A stretch of 26,254 bases of DNA, taken from IMG/VR virus record IMGVR_UViG_3300027659_000184, positions 1 through 26,254 of that record; one strand, written 5' to 3'. Of the stretch, positions 14,318 to 20,948 are shown piece after piece (the first letter of the stretch is position 1; the number at the start of each line of letters is the position of its first letter). The notes below the pieces were generated by a model. That model saw nothing but the letters and a program-made list of their open reading frames with translations, had not been told where the DNA came from and did not search any database. Origin of the DNA: a virus. The translations under genes were made by a program, and so were the position numbers.

Positions 14318-14341
14318 GTTTCACCTTTTGTCTATGACTAT

Positions 14342-14512
14342 TTAATTGGTTATTTTTTTGAACTGATCCTTAAGGCGCTCGATGAGTGCTTTGGTATCAA
14401 TTTTCTTTTTATCTATGTGGTTCTGCTTGAAAATGAAGGTGCGTTTTCGCAACTTCTTTATATTGTTCTCAGCTGGTGTTTGATTTGCTTTCTTATCAAG
14501 CCAATAGTTCAT
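14342..14512 (-). CDS. Small basic protein, 56 residues, coupled to the SET-domain gene
   Basis: The ATG at 14512 lies inside the ATGA stop/start overlap with the SET-domain gene and has GGGAG seven bases upstream. The frame runs 56 codons to TAA at 14342. The product is lysine- and arginine-rich (K-K-L-R-K-R-T, H-I-D-K-K-K-I, L-I-E-R-L-K-D-Q-F-K-K) and probably helical, with no membrane segment. Translational coupling to the SET gene suggests the two act together; a lysine-rich partner could be a methylation substrate, which is speculation. No family is recognised. Confidence 0.65.
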   Translation of the reverse strand: MNYWLDKKANQTPAENNIKKLRKRTFIFKQNHIDKKKIDTKALIERLKDQFKKITN

Positions 14513-15027
14513 AAAATTCTCCCAAGTTCGTAAAGGTTAAGCTCAAGAAAATTTTGCCAATCCTTTTTGTCTGTCTTGTTGGACTCATGCTGCTTCTGCA
14601 TCCAGCTGAGCAAGTTCTGCCAGTTATCGCCATAGTTGCCAAGTATTTCTTCATCCTTGGCCACATCACGCAGAAACACATAGGCTATGCTCTCGTTGCC
14701 CATGCTTTCTATCTGTACATTTCTTTTTGACTCTTCATCCATATGGTTTACCATACCAGAAAAGCCAAGTGGTATAACCATCTTGTTGCCAGCAACTAAT
14801 TCGCCATTTCCAAGCTGTATGACATCTAGAGCGAACTTGTAATTGTTTGCGTATGTTGTACATTTATCAGCGTATGAATTCTTCTCAACAACCACACCAC
14901 TGATATCTATTTTTTCGCCCTTACTTATTTTGTGACGGGCAAATAGTCCCTTACCAGCGCCTTTTATGGTTGAATCACTGATGTAGAACCTGTTGTCGTT
15001 CTCGTCGTATCTGAGCGATTTGCTCAT
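14509..15027 (-). CDS. SET-domain protein (protein lysine methyltransferase-like)
   Basis: The 172-residue protein shows the ordered SET-domain motifs. Residues 20-40 hold the SAM-binding loop, I-K-G-A-G-K-G-L-F-A followed by I-S-K-G-E. Residues 88-95 (L-G-F-S-G-M-V-N-H) match the R-F-I/L-N-H element that forms the pseudoknot. Residues 116-136 (Y-V-F-L-R-D-V-A-K-D-E-E-I-L-G-N-Y-G) match the A-x-R-D-I-x-x-G-E-E-L-x-x-D-Y-G motif carrying the catalytic tyrosine. There are no pre- or post-SET cysteine clusters, as in other compact bacterial and viral SET proteins. The family transfers methyl groups from S-adenosylmethionine to protein lysines. It is embedded in the structural operon: TAATG overlap upstream, ATGA overlap downstream. 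The target could be a virion or host protein. Confidence 0.8.
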   Translation of the reverse strand: MSKSLRYDENDNRFYISDSTIKGAGKGLFARHKISKGEKIDISGVVVEKNSYADKCTTYANNYKFALDVIQLGNGELVAGNKMVIPLGFSGMVNHMDEESKRNVQIESMGNESIAYVFLRDVAKDEEILGNYGDNWQNLLSWMQKQHESNKTDKKDWQNFLELNLYELGRIL

Positions 15028-15296
15028 TAAATTTCTCCCTTATTTATGGCCGACACAATCTCAGGTAGTGTCGTCTCACGACCAAGGAATTCGCTGAAAC
15101 ATTCAACAAAGTGGTTGATTATGGACATTGATATGGACTCACGCATATCTGGTCTTTGATCAATCATCTTTTTTGTTTGAATAAGCGATTTATCATCTAT
15201 GCCCCAGTCGAAAACTTCATTTCCGACCACAAGCATGTTGATTTCTTTGCCGGCCTCGTTGCTTTTAATCTTAACAATTTTTATTGTGTTTGGCAT
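15027..15296 (-). CDS. Hypothetical protein, 89 residues, upstream of the SET gene
   Basis: No family is recognised. The ATG at 15296 has a GAGGAAAC ribosome site, and its stop overlaps the SET-domain start by one base (TAATG). The N-terminal half is beta-rich and charged (I-K-I-V-K-I-K-S-N-E-A, then I-N-M-L-V-V-G-N-E-V-F-D-W-G-I). The second half is helical (M-R-E-S-I-S-M-S-I-I-N-H-F-V-E-C-F-S-E-F-L). There is no signal or membrane segment. It resembles the small, conserved-looking 'orphan' genes that sit between tail genes in large myoviruses; a role in tail assembly or as a partner of the SET protein cannot be decided. Confidence 0.6.
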   Translation of the reverse strand: MPNTIKIVKIKSNEAGKEINMLVVGNEVFDWGIDDKSLIQTKKMIDQRPDMRESISMSIINHFVECFSEFLGRETTLPEIVSAINKGEI

Positions 15297-15304
15297 GTTT
15301 CCTC

Positions 15305-15784
15305 TTAGATGAATGAAAGTCGCCAGTTAAATGTTATCTGCATGCTACTTGTCTTATTGAGATCAGCAAATGCAACCATACTGTAAAGATCGCCATTTGA
15401 CATCTGTAAAGCCATCTCGTTTATTGCATACCCATTAGCATCATCAAAGGATAGAACGGATGTAAACACTACTTGACTTAGGATATTAGGGTCAACCGAA
15501 CTGATTACTGGCTTGCTAGCCCTTGTTACGCCAAAAAGCGCAGTTCTTGCACTGTCAACAACCTTGAGTGTTCCACCGGCCGTGCCACCATCACCAAAGA
15601 TCATGCGATTGATGTAGAATGTGTAGGTTGCCCCGATGCTGTTTGCCAAGCTACTAGCAAGCGCCTCTCTTCCTTTGCGGAGGATGGTATTTTTGACTTC
15701 GGATACCTCCTTGCGACCATCGGAATACTCGATGATCCTCTCCACGATTCCAATCACTTTTAATGGTTCATGTAATTCTGTCAT
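15305..15784 (-). CDS. Probable tail/fibre-associated virion protein, 159 residues
   Basis: This protein is of a type often seen next to baseplate wedge genes in myoviruses, with an N-terminal strand pair (V-I-G-I-V-E-R-I-I-E-Y), a central helix (G-R-E-A-L-A-S-S-L-A-N), a glycine loop with M-I-F-G-D-G-G-T, and a C-terminal set of strands (A-I-N-E-M-A-L-Q-M-S-N-G, I-T-F-N-W-R-L-S-F). It is coupled to the gpI-like gene by an ATGA overlap at 15781-15784 and has an AAAGGTGATAT ribosome site inside the end of that gene. In P2-like gene orders the gene after gpI is the fibre gene gpH, so this could be a short fibre base or adaptor. Sequence alone supports only a structural role. Confidence 0.6.
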   Translation of the reverse strand: MTELHEPLKVIGIVERIIEYSDGRKEVSEVKNTILRKGREALASSLANSIGATYTFYINRMIFGDGGTAGGTLKVVDSARTALFGVTRASKPVISSVDPNILSQVVFTSVLSFDDANGYAINEMALQMSNGDLYSMVAFADLNKTSSMQITFNWRLSFI

Positions 15785-18700
15785 ATATCACCTTTCTTTC
15801 TTGTACCGTCTCTGTACTCTATTATAAATTCAACCCCTTCTTTTTGGCTGGTTGATTCTAAAAAATTATCTTTTGGAACTTGAAGCATCTTTATTTCTTC
15901 GGTTCCAGATGCATCATTTCCAATGGTAACTCTGCCACGCCTATCAATAGTGTCGAATGTGGCCGGTTCGAGGTCAAATTGCTGACCTTGTATAGTAATA
16001 TCTTGCGTTTTAATATAACGATATATGCTGTAAGGTGTAGATGTGCCGCCATTAACAAGTGTTTTCCAGTAGGAATCTGGACCATCCAATGCTATTGTTG
16101 TGTTTCCAACTGGGCTATTTCCGTTTATATTGGCCATTAAATATAGTTTTCCATTGATGTCAATAAGGTAATTTTCCTTGAAATGATCATCCTCAAGTGG
16201 CGTTGCGACAAGGCTGTTTTCGCCATTGTTTATGGATAGACTTGATTCAATATTTCCAGATATTTGAATATTTAAACCCTTATGGCTCAAATAACCAACT
16301 TTGTTGTCCAAGAGGCGCCTATATGTGTACAAACTCGCCCCAGCAACATCGCCTCCTGTGTATCCATCGATATAAAACTGGTCATCTGCACCATCCTTGA
16401 ATCCAGTTATTTTATACTCTGTACCTGATATATTTTGGTAATCACCTATTAAGAAAACATTTTTCACATCATGCAAGGTTGTGTTGAGAACTTCTGTTCT
16501 TCCCCTTGAGGTCACAACAAGCACACCAGATGAGCTTGTGAACAGCTCGTTGTTGTATTGATCATATGCTGTGTATGAAATGGATGTAGCAGAACTTGAT
16601 GGTAGACTTCCGCCATCTTCTAGCATGATCGATCCATCACTTTGAACATTGATAATGTTTAATGGGGTTGCTGAATATACTGGTATTTTAATCTTCCAAG
16701 ATGCTGTGCTATATCCACGGCTGACATCCCAAAGCGATTTAAAGTTATTGAACGATTGGCTTTCGTCGGTGAATTTGAAAATATTGTCTTGGTATATATT
16801 GATGGTGCTTGATGCATCTATAGGGTTTGACAGTCTGAAACTGAATGCTCTCTGGTTGAGTGCAAGTCTTGGGCTGAAAATGTTATTTGTCTCATTTATT
16901 GGTTCAGTAATCGAAACAATCTTGACTGTGTTTGGCGTTGGGCTATCCACATTGTAATCACCAGCAAGTGTTCCACCTAGTATCTTGAGTATGGCCGTTC
17001 CATCATTGATCATGCCTATCGATTTGAAGTTCACTTCACCACAGAAAAGAACCACACTGTCGTTGTAGGCTATGCCTGTTCCCGAATCAACAATGCTAGA
17101 TGTGGCCAGGTCACTGCGAAGTACTGCTTGCGAACCCGTAATCCCATTTATCATTACTCTGTTGAACCACATTTGTGCGTTTCCAGATATGGTGAACGCA
17201 TTTTGAAGGAATGTCACAAGTATTTCAAAATCTTCTTCGGGAGGTATGACGACCTCGTTAATTCCACCATATATGTTCATAACATGTAAAACTGCATGGA
17301 ATGGCAAACACTCACGGAGAACATCGTTGGCCTCGACTATTCTGTCGTTACTTAAATACTCTATTTCAAGGTCTATGTTGTATTTACTGCTGAGTCCGGA
17401 GTGGCATGGGTCTACAAAGTTCTTGTCTATATCACATGGATCTTTGCTGTTGCGGATACTTCCATTGTATTCATCCATGTTGTAGATGTTTTCGCTGTAG
17501 GGAAACTCTGTCCTTACTTTTCCAAAAACGATATCATCGTGGAATGGTGTTTTCGTTGGTATGATAATGTCAAATAGTGGATCTGTCTCTTCAATTAGCC
17601 TTACATTCCAGTTCTTAATCGGGTATTCGTTATCCCTCTCGTCACGAGAATCCATCAATGGTAGCATCCTGATGTAATTCTCAATTGTTTGCTGAGTTCC
17701 AGTAGATATTTCTATGACTTTGTACACGACTCTGATGGAATCGCCTATAGTTAGATTTATTGATGACACAGAAAGCGTGTCGCCAACCCACCTAAGTATT
17801 GACAAGCCATCAACCTCGTCAAAGATGATGTAGTCTGAGGAAATACTAGTCCAGATGTCGCTATCAACATATCTGATGTACAGCTCGAAGTTATCTAGAT
17901 CAATTGGCAGAGCGGTTCTTTCTAATATGAAAAAATCATTTTCTCCATCGTATGTGAAGATCTCTTGCCATGTGTGATTAGATATGACTTGCCATAGCCT
18001 TGTAATCTTAATGAATTTGACGCCTGCTTGATCCAATGATTCTTTAAGACCGCCAATTGTTCCTTTTTTCTTGAATAATGGAACAGCGTTTTTGATTTGC
18101 CTTCTCCATCTGTATGGATCAGTTGTCTTCAGTCTTAAGTTAAAAAGGTTAGACAAAAATGGCAATAATGACTCAGATAGAACATTTGCATCATAAAGAT
18201 CAATCAACTGGTTGGCATAATTTTCAAGCACCGCAAAGCCATCGGCAATCGCCAAATTTAGCTTTTGAATTACATCAGGTGTTCTGTCAAACTGACTCAG
18301 TCTTGTCTTGAACATATCTGGTGTATATCGTTCAAGTAGAGTTGGATATTTTTCTGGAGGCGTGAAGTGCGATGGGATTGCATTGGCTTCAACATCCACA
18401 CTCACTATGCTAAACTTCTGATGACTTAACTTGGTTGTGCCAGCTATTACGGATGTCCAAGTGTAACATACGAAGTAATCACCCTCACGGAAGCTGAATG
18501 GTTTCCAAACATATTTAAAGTTACCATACAGCGTGTTGCTTTCACTGTCTTCATTTACTTTTTGGATCAATGCGTTGTCTTGGTCAGTTGAAAGCCAAGC
18601 TGGAAACATGTCGGTTCCAACAGTGAATATCGGAGTTGCATCTTTGTAGTAAAACTTCTGGGATTTAACGCTGCTATCAAGGTCTGCTCGAAGTTTTTTA

Positions 18701-18963
18701 GCTTCGAATATATTTTTTTCGTTAGGATTTTCGCAAGCAAGCTTTTCGGCAGCTATCGTGGCAGCAAGCTTCTCGCTCTCATAGATGTCTTGGGTGTATT
18801 CGTTAAGGGTTGGGTCAACAAAACTTCTCTCAATGAAATATATGACAATCTTGTCGACCTTGTATGGATCTGCAAGGAGGCATCCATTGTCATCAGGAGT
18901 TGTAAACTCTAGAACAATCTCATCATTGAGGGTCGGGTTTTCTGTAATTCGCTTCTGTGTCAT
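15781..18963 (-). CDS. Baseplate wedge protein, tail protein I (gpI/gp7)-like, 1060 residues
   Basis: Residues about 200-350 match phage tail protein I: L-L-E-R-Y-T-P-D-M-F, then a helix F-A-V-L-E-N-Y-A-N-Q-L, L-L-P-F-L-S-N-L-F-N, and the hallmark Y-R-W-R-R-Q-I-K-N-A-V with K-K-K-G-T-I-G-G-L-K. A further gpI-like element, L-P-F-H-A-V-L-H-V-M-N, appears near residue 580. P2 gpI is about 175 residues, so this copy carries a roughly 200-residue N-terminal domain (with an E/K/A-rich helix) and about 450 extra beta-rich C-terminal residues. That size is closer to T4 gp7, the wedge protein joining gp6 and the peripheral fibres. It directly follows the gp6/gpJ gene. The C-terminal part may be the outer arm that docks fibres. 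Its start lacks a close ribosome site (see 18964-18986). Confidence 0.8.
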   Translation of the reverse strand: MTQKRITENPTLNDEIVLEFTTPDDNGCLLADPYKVDKIVIYFIERSFVDPTLNEYTQDIYESEKLAATIAAEKLACENPNEKNIFEAKKLRADLDSSVKSQKFYYKDATPIFTVGTDMFPAWLSTDQDNALIQKVNEDSESNTLYGNFKYVWKPFSFREGDYFVCYTWTSVIAGTTKLSHQKFSIVSVDVEANAIPSHFTPPEKYPTLLERYTPDMFKTRLSQFDRTPDVIQKLNLAIADGFAVLENYANQLIDLYDANVLSESLLPFLSNLFNLRLKTTDPYRWRRQIKNAVPLFKKKGTIGGLKESLDQAGVKFIKITRLWQVISNHTWQEIFTYDGENDFFILERTALPIDLDNFELYIRYVDSDIWTSISSDYIIFDEVDGLSILRWVGDTLSVSSINLTIGDSIRVVYKVIEISTGTQQTIENYIRMLPLMDSRDERDNEYPIKNWNVRLIEETDPLFDIIIPTKTPFHDDIVFGKVRTEFPYSENIYNMDEYNGSIRNSKDPCDIDKNFVDPCHSGLSSKYNIDLEIEYLSNDRIVEANDVLRECLPFHAVLHVMNIYGGINEVVIPPEEDFEILVTFLQNAFTISGNAQMWFNRVMINGITGSQAVLRSDLATSSIVDSGTGIAYNDSVVLFCGEVNFKSIGMINDGTAILKILGGTLAGDYNVDSPTPNTVKIVSITEPINETNNIFSPRLALNQRAFSFRLSNPIDASSTINIYQDNIFKFTDESQSFNNFKSLWDVSRGYSTASWKIKIPVYSATPLNIINVQSDGSIMLEDGGSLPSSSATSISYTAYDQYNNELFTSSSGVLVVTSRGRTEVLNTTLHDVKNVFLIGDYQNISGTEYKITGFKDGADDQFYIDGYTGGDVAGASLYTYRRLLDNKVGYLSHKGLNIQISGNIESSLSINNGENSLVATPLEDDHFKENYLIDINGKLYLMANINGNSPVGNTTIALDGPDSYWKTLVNGGTSTPYSIYRYIKTQDITIQGQQFDLEPATFDTIDRRGRVTIGNDASGTEEIKMLQVPKDNFLESTSQKEGVEFIIEYRDGTRKKGDI

Positions 18964-18986
18964 TTTTTTATTCGTAAACGAATCCT
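18964..18986 (-). promoter_or_regulatory. Hairpin between a distant Shine-Dalgarno and the gpI-like start codon
   Basis: The gpI-like ATG at 18963 has no ribosome site at normal distance: six As precede it. Further upstream, AGG (18986-18984) is 20 bases away. Between them a perfect 14-base palindrome, ATTCGTTTACGAAT (18983-18970), can fold as a 5-bp stem with a 4-base loop. Folding leaves AGG about six bases from the ATG. T4 gene 38 is a known case of an intervening hairpin that brings a distant Shine-Dalgarno into place. The palindrome also encodes the last residues of the gp6/gpJ protein. Confidence 0.35.
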
Positions 18987-20521
18987 AAATCGATGATGTC
19001 AGGTCTGATTATCTCATAATACTTTGCTGTTACGATGTTGTTCGCCGTTGGTGAAACATCTGTACTAAAGGCAATGTCAATTGATGAAATTTCTTTGAGA
19101 TCAGACAGTTCTTTTACTATATCTGATTCTTTTAGGTTCTGTCCAAACTCCCATCTGCTAATGCTGAAAAAGCTGTTGACCCTGTTCAATATCTTGATTC
19201 TCAGTTCGTCTTCAAATTTCTTGTAAAATTTGTCTACTGTTACAGATATGTTAACATCAATTGTGACAGGAACACCATCCTTGATGCAGATGTAATCTGT
19301 TATCATCTTTTTTGACTCAAGATAATTCATCAACGCTGTTTTAAGCTGGTCTGATGCGTTGTCTAAAGTTTCGGTGTCTTTCCTTGCCAAAACATAAATG
19401 TCTATGATGTTGGCTGCACAACCATGATTACGAAGAACAGCAATCGACTTACCAATCTGCCCTTGGTACGGAGTCGCAAACTGATCAGTTAGTGTTTTGT
19501 AATCAAGTCCAGTCACAGCTCTGTCTTGTGTTCTAAGATAGGCTGGAAGCTTGCGTCTGATGTCATCAATGGTGTCGCCATCAAAGCCGTATTGAGCTCT
19601 AGTGTAGTTGTTAAGAAAAATCGGAACTGTATAGCTTAATCCTGGGACAGTAGCAAGAATGCTTTCTTGTGTGGCATTTGTTACAAGATTTCCTCTTACT
19701 CCACCACCTGTTCTATATGTGATGTTAATCAAAGATCCTACAGTTGGCACCATACCTGCAACACCATTACCAAAAATGAAAAAAGCACTAAAATCAGAAT
19801 TGTATTCTACACGGTACTCACGAAGCTGTTGTGACTCTGTGAAGAAATCAACTTTGTTCCACAGAACTCCATCAACCTCAACTTTCATGCTGTCAAATAA
19901 GACAGTGCTGAAACCACTTCTTATCGTTTGATTGGCTGCACCAGTCCCTGCAACTTCCTCTATTCTGGTAAGACCTTCAAGGCCGACAATGCTTGCGTTA
20001 ACCAATGAATTTGCCGGCAATAGAATATCTTCATCGAATAATGGATTTCCCTCAGCATCCGCAGCAAAAAGCTCCATGTCTAACGACTCGCCGCCACCAT
20101 TTACTTGCACTCGTATTGGTGTGGCTACTGTAATATCTGTGGTTATTGCGTTTGTCAAACTGGCTGTCCAATAGCTTTTTGCTGCAATAGGTGCTGTTGG
20201 TTGAAAGCCAACCAATTTGCACAATCTGAATGCATTTTCTATTTCTGTTACGGTGTCAATGAATATCTCATTGGCAATCTGATCCATCTTAAAGGACAGT
20301 GTGTCGGCTATAAATGACCAGTTTTCTATAAGCATGACCGCTAAAGAAGATTCAACAAAATCTGAGAACTCACTAGAAAACCTTTGCTGTGTAAATTGCA
20401 AAAGTCTTGTTTTCATGCTCCAAAAATCTTGGTTTGTATAATTTAGGTTGAATACATTAGGCTTCTTTATGATCTCAGCCTTGGCATAAGGTTCTACATT
20501 AAATGGACAGTTATTGGTCAT
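18968..20521 (-). CDS. Baseplate wedge protein gp6/gpJ-like (baseplate J family)
   Basis: The 517-residue protein follows the baseplate J pattern. An N-terminal helical region (residues 50-105, with F-I-A-D-T-L-S-F-K-M-D-Q-I-A-N-E and A-F-R-L-C-K-L-V-G-F) leads into a beta domain. F-G-N-G-V-A-G-M-V-P and I-N-I-T-Y-R-T-G-G-G (250-274) are classic J-family motifs. D-D-I-R-R-K-L-P-A-Y-L-R with A-V-T-G-L-D-Y-K (319-342) matches the conserved segment of this family, and a C-terminal alpha/beta domain carries V-T-I-D-V-N-I-S-V-T-V. In contractile tails this protein dimerises to form the ring of wedges around the hub. The AGGAG site lies inside the end of the gp25-like gene one base upstream. Length is close to T4 gp6 (about 660) and longer than P2 gpJ (about 300). 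Confidence 0.9.
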   Translation of the reverse strand: MTNNCPFNVEPYAKAEIIKKPNVFNLNYTNQDFWSMKTRLLQFTQQRFSSEFSDFVESSLAVMLIENWSFIADTLSFKMDQIANEIFIDTVTEIENAFRLCKLVGFQPTAPIAAKSYWTASLTNAITTDITVATPIRVQVNGGGESLDMELFAADAEGNPLFDEDILLPANSLVNASIVGLEGLTRIEEVAGTGAANQTIRSGFSTVLFDSMKVEVDGVLWNKVDFFTESQQLREYRVEYNSDFSAFFIFGNGVAGMVPTVGSLINITYRTGGGVRGNLVTNATQESILATVPGLSYTVPIFLNNYTRAQYGFDGDTIDDIRRKLPAYLRTQDRAVTGLDYKTLTDQFATPYQGQIGKSIAVLRNHGCAANIIDIYVLARKDTETLDNASDQLKTALMNYLESKKMITDYICIKDGVPVTIDVNISVTVDKFYKKFEDELRIKILNRVNSFFSISRWEFGQNLKESDIVKELSDLKEISSIDIAFSTDVSPTANNIVTAKYYEIIRPDIIDLGFVYE

Positions 20522-20522
20522 A

Positions 20523-20948
20523 TCAAGCTCCTAGTGGGACCTCTAGCCTCAGCTCGTTGATCGTCCTGATATCGAGTCTGTCAAAGAATGTTATTCTGAT
20601 GAGCAACACATGCTCGTTTTCTGGGTCTGGATCATTCGGGTTTGCGCTATCCGAGTCCAACCTTGACTGAATATATATGTTCTCAATTGCCACTCTTGGT
20701 TCCCACATCTTAAGTGAGTTAGCGATCATCGCCTTTGCTTCCAATATAGTTCCTGGATCATTAGGATTGAAAAAAAGTTTGCGAAGCGGGGTGCCAAAGT
20801 CATGCAGCATCACCCTTTCTCTTGGGTTTGTCAGCAATAATACAATCATGTCTGATTTGACTTGATCGACACCACTTTGTGTATAAAAAAAACCTTTTGG
20901 ATTTTTTGTTATGGGGTATGGTGCGCCCTTGAAGCTTTTCTGATTCAT
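20523..20948 (-). CDS. Baseplate wedge protein gp25/gpW-like
   Basis: At 141 residues this matches the gp25/gpW family in size and pattern. Residues 30-60 hold the conserved core (S-D-M-I-V-L-L-L-T-N-P-R-E-R-V-M, then F-G-T-P-L-R-K-L-F-F), and a later E-P-R-V (83-86) with strand I-T-F-F-D and an acidic linker completes the fold. Despite old 'lysozyme-like' naming, this family is a structural wedge component that joins sheath and baseplate. It overlaps the spike gene by one base (TAATG) and leads into the gp6/gpJ gene one base after its stop. This gp25-gp6-gp7 (W-J-I) run is the most conserved signature of a contractile tail. Confidence 0.92.
   Translation of the reverse strand: MNQKSFKGAPYPITKNPKGFFYTQSGVDQVKSDMIVLLLTNPRERVMLHDFGTPLRKLFFNPNDPGTILEAKAMIANSLKMWEPRVAIENIYIQSRLDSDSANPNDPDPENEHVLLIRITFFDRLDIRTINELRLEVPLGA

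Noticed and set aside
20523-20948. Lysozyme activity for the gp25-like protein
   Set aside because: The family is often labelled 'lysozyme-like', but it is a structural wedge protein and no catalytic residues can be pointed to here.
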